Positions 1 through 8,569 of a stretch of DNA of 64,000 nt are shown here, in pieces; the first letter of the stretch is position 1; each line of letters starts with the position of its first letter. The notes beneath the pieces are model-generated. The model was not told where the DNA came from. It saw only the letters and a program-made list of their open reading frames with translations, and did no database searches. Origin of the DNA: Cytophagales bacterium (GTDB lineage: Bacteria; Bacteroidota; Bacteroidia; Cytophagales; Cyclobacteriaceae); the NCBI GenBank assembly GCA_020402945.1, contig JADBYQ010000032.1:62001-126000 (forward strand), read 5' to 3'. The position numbers were made by a program, and so were the translations under genes.

Positions 1-63
1 ATGAAACCCATCTATGGCGGCCTAAATAAATATCGCCAAGCCTATAAAATAAGTTTGAAATAA
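1..63 (+). CDS. Possible 3' end of an upstream gene (cut by window edge)
   Basis: Frame 1 is open from the first base to a TAA at 61-63, encoding about 20 residues rich in Lys and Tyr. It could be the tail of a gene that starts outside the window. The stretch is too short to assign, and frame 3 is also open for a while. It overlaps the -33 element proposed for the act promoter, which is compatible with a promoter sitting in the end of the preceding gene. Confidence 0.2.
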   Translation: MKPIYGGLNKYRQAYKISLK

Positions 64-84
64 TGGCTTGGGAGTGTAGATTTG
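54..84 (+). promoter_or_regulatory. Bacteroidota-type promoter for the act-cox operon
   Basis: TTTG at 54-57 and TAGATTTG at 77-84 are separated by exactly 19 bases. This matches the Bacteroidota housekeeping consensus (TTTG or TTG at -33, TAnnTTTG at -7) without a mismatch. Transcription would start near base 91, giving a leader of about 30 bases before the ATG at 121. The placement argues against the TTG codon at 82 as the start of actA, because that codon lies inside the -7 element. Confidence 0.7.
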
Positions 85-120
85 TGCCATTCCGTAAAAA
101 AGCGGTTACCAAAACGCGTC

Positions 121-1374
121 ATGATGAATGATAGATTATCTGATCTCGTTAAGCTTCTCACCCTCGTACTGTTCGTTACAACAAGTTTTACTTCTTTCGC
201 TCAAGAAATTCCGACAGATGCCGTTGCAATCAGCGCAGGGGAGGCCTTATTTAATGGCAATTGTAAATCGTGCCACCGAGTTAAACAAAAACTAGTAGGA
301 CCAGCACTCGCTGGAGTCGAAAATCGGGCTCCATCCATTGCATGGATCATTGAATGGGTAAAGAATCCGGCAAAAAAGATTGCCAGTGGCGATGAGTACG
401 CCAACAAAATCTATAATGAATACAACAAAAGCCAGATGACGGCTTTTACCAGTTATACAGACGCCCAAATCTTAAGCATCCTTGCTTATGTAAAGTCTGA
501 TGCTGAAAAAGTCGAGGTAGCTCCTGCAGCAGCACAACAAACAGCTGGCGGAGGGAGTGCCGGTGTACCTTCTTCTTATTTGAATGCGATTGTGGGGGGT
601 ATGCTTCTTATCCTTCTATTAATGCTTGTCATCCTTGGCCTGATCGTATCGGCCTTGAAGAAATACCTCAACCAAAAAGAATTGAGTGAAGACGATCAGC
701 AAGTTGTCAATTCGCCTTATACGTTCGCAACGATAACCCGCAGTTCTGGTTTCATTTTCCTCGTTGTCTTTATAGTCGCTGCGGTTGGGTTTAAGACCAC
801 AATTGACGGACTCTATTCCATTGGCGTACAGCAAGATTATCAACCCAAGCAACCCATCGCCTTTTCGCACAAGCTGCATGCAGGGTCATATGAAATTGAC
901 TGTAAGTATTGCCACACAGGTGTACTAAAGGGCAAACAAGCAAACATACCTTCTCCTAATATATGTATGAACTGCCACACGCAGATCAAGCAAGAGTCAC
1001 CTGAGATCCAAAAAATTTATGCTGCCATCGGTTACGATTCTAAAACAGCTTCTTACACCGGCAAGCAGAAACCAATCGAGTGGGTTCGCATCCACAATCT
1101 TCCTGACTTGGCCTATTTTAACCACGCACAGCATGTGAATGTGGGCGGAATAGAGTGTCAGACTTGCCACGGTCCTGTTCAAGAAATGGAAGTGGTAAAG
1201 CAATACTCCTTATTAACAATGGGATGGTGTATTGACTGCCACCGTAAAACCGATGTCAACACAAAAGACAACGAGTATTACAACAAGCTGAACGAGTTAC
1301 ATCTGTCAGCAAAGAAATCAAAAATGAAAGTAGAGGACATTGGCGGATTGGAATGCGCAAAATGTCACTATTAA
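121..1374 (+). CDS. actA: Alternative Complex III subunit A, multiheme cytochrome c
   Basis: This is the cytochrome subunit that passes electrons from the quinol-oxidising core of Alternative Complex III to a downstream carrier or oxidase. Starting at the ATG at 121 the protein has 417 residues: a signal peptide ending near SFA-QE, a class I cytochrome domain (CKSCH at about 48-52), two hydrophobic segments near 152-180 and 207-230, and a C-terminal periplasmic part with five more CxxCH motifs (CKYCH, CMNCH, CQTCH, CIDCH, CAKCH). Six heme sites in total is one more than the pentaheme ActA described for Rhodothermus, so the N-terminal monoheme domain appears to be a fusion. An in-frame TTG at 82 was rejected because it lies in the promoter; ATG 124 is equally possible. 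First gene of the act operon. Confidence 0.93.
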   Translation: MMNDRLSDLVKLLTLVLFVTTSFTSFAQEIPTDAVAISAGEALFNGNCKSCHRVKQKLVGPALAGVENRAPSIAWIIEWVKNPAKKIASGDEYANKIYNEYNKSQMTAFTSYTDAQILSILAYVKSDAEKVEVAPAAAQQTAGGGSAGVPSSYLNAIVGGMLLILLLMLVILGLIVSALKKYLNQKELSEDDQQVVNSPYTFATITRSSGFIFLVVFIVAAVGFKTTIDGLYSIGVQQDYQPKQPIAFSHKLHAGSYEIDCKYCHTGVLKGKQANIPSPNICMNCHTQIKQESPEIQKIYAAIGYDSKTASYTGKQKPIEWVRIHNLPDLAYFNHAQHVNVGGIECQTCHGPVQEMEVVKQYSLLTMGWCIDCHRKTDVNTKDNEYYNKLNELHLSAKKSKMKVEDIGGLECAKCHY

Positions 1375-1414
1375 TATTGTAAGCTTTAAATGTTTCGGTC
1401 ACGATAAAGAGCGT

Positions 1415-4400
1415 ATGAGCACTACTACTAAAAAGACATATTGGAAAGGATTAGCCCAACTCAAGAATGATCCTTCTTACGTAAAACATGCCGATAAAGA
1501 ATTTGTCGACATGGGCGTGTCAGAAGACCCTGGTCACTCTCGCAGAGACTTTTTAAAAATGATGGGTTTTAGTGTAGCAGCAGCTTCATTGGCTGCTTGC
1601 GAGGCACCAATCCGAAAAGCAATTCCTTACGTAGTGAAGCCGGTGGATGCCGATGCAGGTATTCCTAATTACTATGCATCAACCTACGTCAATGGTGGTG
1701 ATTATTGCTCAGTGGTGGTGAAAGTACGTGATGGCCGCCCGATCAAATTAGATGGTAACTCGCTTTCAAGTGTTACAAGAGGAGGCACCAGTGCGCAAGT
1801 AGAAGCATCTGTTCTTTCCTTGTATGATAACTTTAGGCTGCGTGGTCCTCGGATCAGCGATAAACCCGCAGATTGGGAAACGCTGGATAAAGAGGTGATT
1901 TCGAAATTGGAAGCAGTCTCAACGGAGGGTGGTCAAATAAGAATTGTAAGCAATACAATACTTAGCCCAAGCACAAAAGCAACCATCGAAAAATTCAAGG
2001 CAAAGTATCCGACTACTGTTCATGTTCAGTATGACCCTATTTCTTACTACGGGTTACTGAAGGCAAATGAAGAGTCTTTTGGTTCGGCAATTATCCCAAG
2101 TTATGATTTTAGTAAGGCAAAAGTGATTGTCAGTTTGGGTGCTGACTTTTTGGGTACTTGGCTTTCTCCGATTGAGTTTGCAAAGGCTTACGGAACAACA
2201 CGTGCGGTGAGCGAAGAAAAGCGCGATATGTCGAGACACTATCAATTTGAAAGTAATCTTTCATTGACGGGTGCCAATGCGGATTATCGCTCATTGATGA
2301 AACCGTCACAAGAAGGTGCTGTGCTCGCACAGATTTATAATATCGTGGCAGGAAGAAGTGCAGCAGATTCTGGCGTGGCACATGTTGAAAAAGCTGCTAA
2401 AGAACTTTTGGCTAATAAAGGAGCATCGCTCGTTGTCTGCAGTTCAAATGATAAAGAAGTGCAGGTTTTAGTCAATGAGATTAACAACTTGTTAGGTAGC
2501 TACGGAACTACTATTCTTACCTCTTTGCCAGTTAATTTCCGTCAGGGAAATGACGAAGCCATGACGGCATTTATAGAAGATGCGAAGGCTTCGAAAATTG
2601 GAGCTGTTATTTTCTTCAATTGCAATCCAGTGTATGACCATCCAAAAGGTGCTGAGTTGTCAGGTGCATTGAAAAATACAAAACTTGCTGTTTCTACATC
2701 TTATACACCAGACGAAACAGCTTCTGCTTCGGGGTATATGGCGCCAGATCACCATTATTTGGAATCATGGAATGACTTCGAACCCAAACCTAACTATTAT
2801 AGTCTCTCGCAACCTGCCATTACACCTATTTTCAAAACTCGCCAGGCGCAAGAGAGTTTTCTGGTTTGGGCAGGTGAAAAAGAAGTTGAGTATTATTCAG
2901 TTGTAAGCGAGAACTGGAAAAACTGGTTTTTCTCGAAACAAACGAGCGCGCTTGATTTCCAAAGCTTCTGGGATAAATGCTTATATGAGGGCGTTTATGA
3001 ACTGCCAACCGAGGTAACGGAACTTCCATTTACAAGTCATGTGGATGACGCGCTGGCCAAAGTAAGTAATGGCTCAAAGTCAGCATCGGGTTTCGAACTA
3101 GTCATTTACGAGAGTTATGGAATTGGAAATGGTAGTCAAGCCAATAACCCATTATTGCAAGAATTGCCAGATCCTATCACCAAAGCAACGTGGGATCATT
3201 ATGTGACCATATCTCAAAAAGATGCGCGTGAAATATTGAAACTGGATAATGACGCTGAGGGCAATACGAAGTTGATTAGCTTGACCCTTGGAGGAAGCAC
3301 AATTAAGCTTCCTGCATTGATTCAGCCCGGACAAACACCGGGGACAATTGGCGTGGCGTTGGGTTATGGGCGCGCTAAAGTTGGAGCAGTGGCCGAAGGC
3401 ATTGGTGTGAATGTTTATCCGTGGGTTGCTAGTGTCAATGGATCGTTAAATTATAATATTTCATCAGGCCTAAAGGTTGCAAGCACCGAGGACGATTTCC
3501 AGTTGGCGCAGACTCAGATTCATCAGACCTACATGGGGCGCGAAAGCGTTATCCAGGAATCTGTTTTGTCAGAGTTCAAAGAAAATCCAGCAGCAGGACG
3601 AGAGTATCCTAAAATTACTAATTGGGACGAGAAGGTTGACCCTGCATCATTAAGTTTATGGAAAGGGCATGAGTACAAGAGTCATTATTGGGGTATGGCT
3701 ATTGACCTCAATACGTGCAATGGCTGTGCTGCCTGCGTTGTCGCCTGTAATGTCGAGAACAACGTAGCCTTGGTGGGCAAAAAAGAAGTCATCAACCGCA
3801 GGGAAATGCATTGGTTACGTATCGATCGATACTACAGCAGTGATGCCAATCCTGAAGATTATAAAGCAGCAGAGATTGCATCTGAAAATCCGGAAGTAGT
3901 ATTCCAACCGATGATGTGTCAGCATTGCAATAATGCGCCATGTGAAACGGTTTGTCCGGTGGCAGCAACCACCCATAGCACGGAAGGGCTAAATCAAATG
4001 ACTTATAACCGTTGTATTGGAACTCGTTATTGTGCCAACAACTGTCCTTATAAAGTGAGGAGATTTAACTGGTTTAAGTACCACGATAACCAACAGTTCT
4101 ATCATTCTAACCCAGCTATGAACACAGATTTGGGAAGAATGGTATTGAATCCTGAAGTAACCGTTCGCTCTCGTGGCGTTATGGAAAAATGTTCATTCTG
4201 CGTTCAGCGTATCCAAACAGGTAAACTGACTGCTAAGAAAGAAAGACGCCCGATGAAAGACGGTGAGGTGATCACAGCATGTCAGGCGGCTTGCTCTACA
4301 GGAGCAATCGTATTTGGCGATATGAACAATCCTGAAAGCCATATCAGTAAATTATTGAAGATTGAAAGTGATCCGAAAAGACCCTATGGCATTGACAAGA

Positions 4401-4510
4401 AGATTGGCAATCCCCGAGCATATCGTGTGTTGGAAGATATCGGGGTGAAGCCAAATATTTTCTATTTGACCAAGATTAAGAACAGAGACGAACATAAAGA
4501 GCATGCTTAA
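1415..4510 (+). CDS. actB: Alternative Complex III subunit B, fused molybdopterin-like and Fe-S protein
   Basis: The 1031-residue protein joins an N-terminal domain of the molybdopterin oxidoreductase fold (about 65-740; in known ActB it carries no molybdenum cofactor) to a C-terminal ferredoxin-like domain (about 760-1031). The Fe-S part shows the Cys groups CNGCAACVVAC, CQHCNNAPCETVCP, CIGTRYCANNCP and CSFC...CQAAC, the set that binds three [4Fe-4S] clusters and one [3Fe-4S] cluster in characterised complexes. The N-terminus has a twin-arginine motif (SRRDFLKMMGF, Arg43-Arg44) followed by a lipobox ending LAAC at Cys62, so it is probably a Tat-exported lipoprotein on the outer face of the inner membrane. 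The start at 1415 avoids overlap with actA. An in-frame ATG at 1340 would overlap actA by 35 bases. Confidence 0.93.
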   Translation: MSTTTKKTYWKGLAQLKNDPSYVKHADKEFVDMGVSEDPGHSRRDFLKMMGFSVAAASLAACEAPIRKAIPYVVKPVDADAGIPNYYASTYVNGGDYCSVVVKVRDGRPIKLDGNSLSSVTRGGTSAQVEASVLSLYDNFRLRGPRISDKPADWETLDKEVISKLEAVSTEGGQIRIVSNTILSPSTKATIEKFKAKYPTTVHVQYDPISYYGLLKANEESFGSAIIPSYDFSKAKVIVSLGADFLGTWLSPIEFAKAYGTTRAVSEEKRDMSRHYQFESNLSLTGANADYRSLMKPSQEGAVLAQIYNIVAGRSAADSGVAHVEKAAKELLANKGASLVVCSSNDKEVQVLVNEINNLLGSYGTTILTSLPVNFRQGNDEAMTAFIEDAKASKIGAVIFFNCNPVYDHPKGAELSGALKNTKLAVSTSYTPDETASASGYMAPDHHYLESWNDFEPKPNYYSLSQPAITPIFKTRQAQESFLVWAGEKEVEYYSVVSENWKNWFFSKQTSALDFQSFWDKCLYEGVYELPTEVTELPFTSHVDDALAKVSNGSKSASGFELVIYESYGIGNGSQANNPLLQELPDPITKATWDHYVTISQKDAREILKLDNDAEGNTKLISLTLGGSTIKLPALIQPGQTPGTIGVALGYGRAKVGAVAEGIGVNVYPWVASVNGSLNYNISSGLKVASTEDDFQLAQTQIHQTYMGRESVIQESVLSEFKENPAAGREYPKITNWDEKVDPASLSLWKGHEYKSHYWGMAIDLNTCNGCAACVVACNVENNVALVGKKEVINRREMHWLRIDRYYSSDANPEDYKAAEIASENPEVVFQPMMCQHCNNAPCETVCPVAATTHSTEGLNQMTYNRCIGTRYCANNCPYKVRRFNWFKYHDNQQFYHSNPAMNTDLGRMVLNPEVTVRSRGVMEKCSFCVQRIQTGKLTAKKERRPMKDGEVITACQAACSTGAIVFGDMNNPESHISKLLKIESDPKRPYGIDKKIGNPRAYRVLEDIGVKPNIFYLTKIKNRDEHKEHA

Positions 4511-4614
4511 ACTAGATGTGAGATATAAGATTTGAGATGTGAGATTTTAGTGCAGCCCTCTAAATTCCACCTTCTAAAGTCTAAATTCTAATTATTGACT
4601 ACTGAACAAAAAAT
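4511..4614. repeat. Intergenic degenerate word repeat between actB and actC
   Basis: The gap holds no gene. It is built from short recurring words: variants of GATTTGAGATGTGAGAT in the first half and of TCTAAATTCTAA in the second. Similar word-built spacers occur at 11542-11609 and 63593-63689. No clear hairpin terminator is visible, so read-through from actB to actC is likely. Confidence 0.5.
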
Positions 4615-5988
4615 ATGCAAGTAACTTCTTCGATACGTGAACCTCTTATAACCGGTGGTAAGACTATCCGCGATGTTTCCGAGGACATCAGCCGTCAGGT
4701 AGAAGGCAAGCCCACGCAACTTTGGTGGGTTGCTATGATGATTTCGCTAACGCTTTTGGCCTTCGGTTTCTACTGCCTTTGCACTCTTCTTTGGGAAGGA
4801 GTAGGAGTTTGGGGATTAAATAAAACCGTTGGTTGGGCCTGGGATATCACTAACTTCGTTTGGTGGGTCGGCATCGGTCACGCAGGAACATTAATTTCTG
4901 CCATCTTATTGCTCTTCCGCCAAAAGTGGAGAATGTCAATTAACCGTGCGGCAGAGGCGATGACCATCTTCGCGGTTATTTGTGCGGCTACATTTCCGTT
5001 TGCTCACATGGGTAGATTGTGGTTGGGCTTCTATTGGGTGTTCCCATTGCCAAATACATGGGGCTCTCTATGGGCCAATTTCAATTCACCGCTGTTGTGG
5101 GATGTGTTTGCCATTTCAACGTACTTCTCTGTTTCGTTGGTATTCTGGTACATGGGTTTAATACCGGATTTTGCAGTCATCCGCGACAGAGCTGTTCGCC
5201 AAGGACATAAGTTACGCGCCAATATTTATAATGCCTTGAGTTTCGGATGGGATGGAGCCGCCAGAACTTGGAGTCGCTACGAATCAGTAGCATTGATTTT
5301 GGCCGGACTCTCAACACCGCTGGTGCTTTCCGTTCATACAATTGTATCCATGGACTTTGCTACTTCTGTAGTTCCTGGATGGCACGCTACTATTTTCCCG
5401 CCCTACTTTGTGGCGGGTGCGATCTTCTCCGGCTTTGCGATGGTGCTAACACTTTTAATCATTACACGTAAAGTCTTTAAGCTGGAAGATTACATTACCA
5501 TCTACCACATAGAGCTGATGAATATTGTAATCATCATCACGGGCTCAATCGTGGGTATTGCTTATATCACGGAGTTCTTCATCGCCTGGTATGGCCAAGT
5601 GCCTGCCGAACAATATGCGTTCTTTAATCGTATGCAAGGGCCTTATTGGTGGGCGTATTGGTCGATGATGACATGCAATGTAATTTCTCCTCAACTATTC
5701 TGGTTCAAAAAGATCAGAACCAATATTGTGGCCACATTCATTCTTTCAATCATCGTAAATATTGGAATGTGGTTCGAACGCTTCGTAATCATTGTAACTT
5801 CTATTCACCGTGACTACGTTCCGTCTAGTTGGTCTATGTTTCACCCAACGATGTACGACATGGGTGAGTATGTTTTCACGTTTGGTTTGTTTTTCTCTGC
5901 CTTCTTGTTATTCGCCAAGTTTTTCCCTGTAATCAATATGGCAGAGGTAAAGAGTATTATTAAGTCATCATCCGAAAAGAAGCACTAG
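4615..5988 (+). CDS. actC: Alternative Complex III subunit C, NrfD/PsrC-like quinol-binding membrane protein
   Basis: The protein has 457 residues with about ten membrane-spanning segments, of the NrfD/PsrC family. In Alternative Complex III this subunit, together with ActB, carries the menaquinol oxidation site and may conduct protons. The N-terminus (about 1-35) is cytoplasmic and polar; hydrophobic segments begin at about residue 38. The loop motif HAGTLISA and the DFAVIRDR segment are typical of the family. It is homologous to ActF later in the operon. The ATG follows an A-rich stretch. Confidence 0.92.
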   Translation: MQVTSSIREPLITGGKTIRDVSEDISRQVEGKPTQLWWVAMMISLTLLAFGFYCLCTLLWEGVGVWGLNKTVGWAWDITNFVWWVGIGHAGTLISAILLLFRQKWRMSINRAAEAMTIFAVICAATFPFAHMGRLWLGFYWVFPLPNTWGSLWANFNSPLLWDVFAISTYFSVSLVFWYMGLIPDFAVIRDRAVRQGHKLRANIYNALSFGWDGAARTWSRYESVALILAGLSTPLVLSVHTIVSMDFATSVVPGWHATIFPPYFVAGAIFSGFAMVLTLLIITRKVFKLEDYITIYHIELMNIVIIITGSIVGIAYITEFFIAWYGQVPAEQYAFFNRMQGPYWWAYWSMMTCNVISPQLFWFKKIRTNIVATFILSIIVNIGMWFERFVIIVTSIHRDYVPSSWSMFHPTMYDMGEYVFTFGLFFSAFLLFAKFFPVINMAEVKSIIKSSSEKKH

Positions 5989-5991
5989 CAT

Positions 5992-6516
5992 ATGGATAGC
6001 AATAGGAATTTTGTAGTAGGAATTTTTGAGGATGAAGATGTGCTTTTACATGCCGTAGAGCACACGCGCGAAAAAGGCTTGAAGATTCATGAAGTGTACT
6101 CACCATTTCCGGTTCACGGATTGGATGAAGCACTTGGTTATAAGCGTTCTAGGCTACCCATCGCTGCGTTCTTATTTGGGATGACCGGCACTTCATTGGC
6201 GTTGTTGATGCAAATTTGGATGCTGGGCTATGATTGGCCAATGATTATTGGTGGAAAGAATTATGCCTCCCTACCTCCTTTCATCCCCGTAACTTTTGAG
6301 ATGACAGTATTATTAGCCGCCTTTGGGATGGTTGGCACCTTCTTTATTGCCAGTGACATGAAGCCCTATAAATGGCCACGTCAGTTTGATATTAGAAGCA
6401 CAGATGACAAACATGTAATGGCGATAGATTTGGCCACTAACAAAATGAGCAAGGAAGAAATTAGCGCGTTGTTAAAATCACAAGGTGCCTCAGAAGTAAA
6501 CGAAAAGAACTTTTAA
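5992..6516 (+). CDS. actD: Alternative Complex III subunit D (DUF3341)
   Basis: This 174-residue DUF3341 protein has a ferredoxin-like-fold cytoplasmic N-terminus (residues 1-60), two membrane segments (about 62-86 and 101-122) and a charged C-terminal tail ending in a predicted helix. In solved complexes ActD is a peripheral stabilising subunit without cofactors. It begins three bases after the actC stop codon, so the two genes are almost certainly translated together. Confidence 0.9.
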   Translation: MDSNRNFVVGIFEDEDVLLHAVEHTREKGLKIHEVYSPFPVHGLDEALGYKRSRLPIAAFLFGMTGTSLALLMQIWMLGYDWPMIIGGKNYASLPPFIPVTFEMTVLLAAFGMVGTFFIASDMKPYKWPRQFDIRSTDDKHVMAIDLATNKMSKEEISALLKSQGASEVNEKNF

Positions 6517-6528
6517 TTGAACGTGACT

Positions 6529-7179
6529 ATGCGATTACGAAAATTATCAGTGGTGTTGGCAGTGGTAGTCTTGGTTGCCGGATGTAAGGCTGGTGGCGAT
6601 TATCAAGGCCTTGAGTATGCGCCTAATATGTATCATTCGGTAGCGTATGAGCCACTTTCTCAAATTACAGATCCGATGCAAGGAAAAATTACCAATGCAT
6701 TGGACAATGGTAGAGGTGAATTCTACAACTCGAACCAGTACAATCCTTACAAGATGAACCTAAGGTTGCCTCCGGCACACACGGTGAGGCGATCCGCTTC
6801 GGGTTGGCTCCCCTACAGAGGAGTAAATGATACCACGGGTCTACGATTAGCAAACAAGTTGAAAAACCCTTACGATTCCACAACAGCAATTTTGAGTCAG
6901 GGTAAGGCTGCCTACGAAATGTATTGCCAACATTGCCACGGAGCAAAAGGAGCTGGCGATGGAAAAGTTGCGGTAGGCGTTAAAATTGATGGTGTGGAGC
7001 ATAGCGTTTACCCGGGCGTTGCGAATTTGAAAGGGGATGCTTACAAGAACATCACCGAAGGGCACATTTTCCATGTGATTACCTATGGAAAAGGTCTTAT
7101 GGGTTCTCACGGGTCGCAGGTGAGTGAGGAAGATCGTTGGAAGATTGCCAAGTATGTAAAGGGACTTCAAAAGAATTAG
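6529..7179 (+). CDS. actE: Alternative Complex III subunit E, monoheme cytochrome c lipoprotein
   Basis: From the ATG at 6529 the protein has 216 residues. It starts with a lipoprotein signal whose lipobox ends in VAGC (Cys19). The class I cytochrome c domain has a single heme motif CQHCH at about 133-137, with a candidate axial Met in the KGLMGSHG region. ActE accepts electrons from the ActA/ActB chain in known complexes. An in-frame TTG directly after the actD stop (6517) would add four residues; the ATG gives a more usual signal peptide. Confidence 0.9.
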   Translation: MRLRKLSVVLAVVVLVAGCKAGGDYQGLEYAPNMYHSVAYEPLSQITDPMQGKITNALDNGRGEFYNSNQYNPYKMNLRLPPAHTVRRSASGWLPYRGVNDTTGLRLANKLKNPYDSTTAILSQGKAAYEMYCQHCHGAKGAGDGKVAVGVKIDGVEHSVYPGVANLKGDAYKNITEGHIFHVITYGKGLMGSHGSQVSEEDRWKIAKYVKGLQKN

Positions 7180-7201
7180 TATCTATTATAATTTTTTCTA
7201 A

Positions 7202-8542
7202 ATGATAGCGGACGAAAAATACATTTTTAAACCAGCCACCAAGCAAAAACTTTTTATCCTTATTGGGGTAGGACTGCTGTTGTTTGCAGTGGGTGTTTTC
7301 ATGGCAAAAAATGGTGGCCATCACGAGGGCGCTGAAAAGCACGCTTCTCAGGAAATAGCGAAGAGCTTGGTGGCCAGCACGGAGCCAGCGGAGCATGTTG
7401 CGTCCACAGAACATCATGGAAGTCCAGTTTGGTTGAAGCGGATTTACACCTCCTTATGGCAAAACAACATATTTTTTGGTGGCATAGGCATCATTGGTTT
7501 GTTCTTTATAGCCATTCAATTTGCCGCTCAAGCCGGCTGGTCAGCGCCTATTAAACGTATCCCATTGGCCATCGGGCATTGGATTCCTTTTGCCGGCATT
7601 TTAATGGTAGGTCTCTGGTTTTTGGTAAAAGGTGATTTATTCCATTGGACAGACCATAGCCTTTATGATGTAAAGAGCGATCATTACGATAAGATACTGA
7701 TGGGCAAGAGCGCCTATTTCTTCTGGCCACTGCATGCGGGTAGTTTCCCCTTCTTTTTTGTGCTTCGTATGGTTCTTTTCTTCGGGCTTTGGTATCTTTT
7801 CTTCGTCTGGATCAAGAAGGAGATGCTTGCTGAAGATATTAATGGCGGAAATAGTCATTGGCTAGCATCAAGAAAATTGTCTGCTTATTTCCTGGTGATT
7901 TTTGCAGTTAGTTCGTCTGTTTCAGCCTGGGACTGGGTGATGAGCATCGATCCTCATTGGTTTAGTACTATGTTCGGTTGGTATGTATTTGCGAGTTGGT
8001 GGGTGACCGGCTTAGCAACCATTACGCTAATCGTGGCCAATTTGAAGGGAGCTGGCTACATGAAGGTGGTAACACAAAATCATATTCACGATTTGGGAAA
8101 ATTTGTGTTTGCGTTTAGCATCTTCTGGACATACATCTGGTTTTGCCAGTTCATGTTGATTTACTACGCAAATCTACCAGAGGAAACGGTTTACTTTATT
8201 CAGCGGATGCGCACAGCTCCTTATAGTTGGATATTTTATGCTAATATATTTTTAAACTTCGCGCTTCCTTTTTTGTTATTGATGACAAGAGACGCAAAGA
8301 GGCAGATATCCATGTTGAAGGTGGTTTGCCCAATAGTTATTGTCGGACATTGGTTTGATTTTTATAATATGATTACCCCGGGAGCGATGAAATTAGAGGG
8401 TGGTGTTGGGTTTTTGGAAATTGGTCTTGCCATGGTTTTTGCAGGGGCTTTCTTGTACGTTGTTTTGAATGCACTGTCGAAGCTGCAATTGGTGGCGAAA
8501 AATCACCCATTTATGCAAGAGAGTTTGAACCATCACATTTGA
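7202..8542 (+). CDS. actF: Alternative Complex III subunit F, second NrfD-like membrane protein
   Basis: The protein has 446 residues with about ten membrane helices. It is a paralogue of ActC, with a His-rich loop (residues 38-65) after the first helix. In solved complexes ActF packs against ActC and is proposed to have a proton path without the full quinol site. It closes the actABCDEF set, and coxB starts 27 bases later, so the complex and the terminal oxidase are encoded as one supercluster. Confidence 0.9.
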   Translation: MIADEKYIFKPATKQKLFILIGVGLLLFAVGVFMAKNGGHHEGAEKHASQEIAKSLVASTEPAEHVASTEHHGSPVWLKRIYTSLWQNNIFFGGIGIIGLFFIAIQFAAQAGWSAPIKRIPLAIGHWIPFAGILMVGLWFLVKGDLFHWTDHSLYDVKSDHYDKILMGKSAYFFWPLHAGSFPFFFVLRMVLFFGLWYLFFVWIKKEMLAEDINGGNSHWLASRKLSAYFLVIFAVSSSVSAWDWVMSIDPHWFSTMFGWYVFASWWVTGLATITLIVANLKGAGYMKVVTQNHIHDLGKFVFAFSIFWTYIWFCQFMLIYYANLPEETVYFIQRMRTAPYSWIFYANIFLNFALPFLLLMTRDAKRQISMLKVVCPIVIVGHWFDFYNMITPGAMKLEGGVGFLEIGLAMVFAGAFLYVVLNALSKLQLVAKNHPFMQESLNHHI

Positions 8543-8569
8543 TTATTTACACTGATATAAAATAGCAAT

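Noticed and set aside
82-120. TTG start codon giving actA a 13-residue N-terminal extension
   Set aside because: The codon lies inside the -7 promoter element and the extension disrupts a good signal peptide; the ATG at 121 fits better.
1340-1414. Longer actB start overlapping actA
   Set aside because: The added residues are the out-of-frame end of actA plus the intergenic bases, and place the Tat signal unusually far from the N-terminus.
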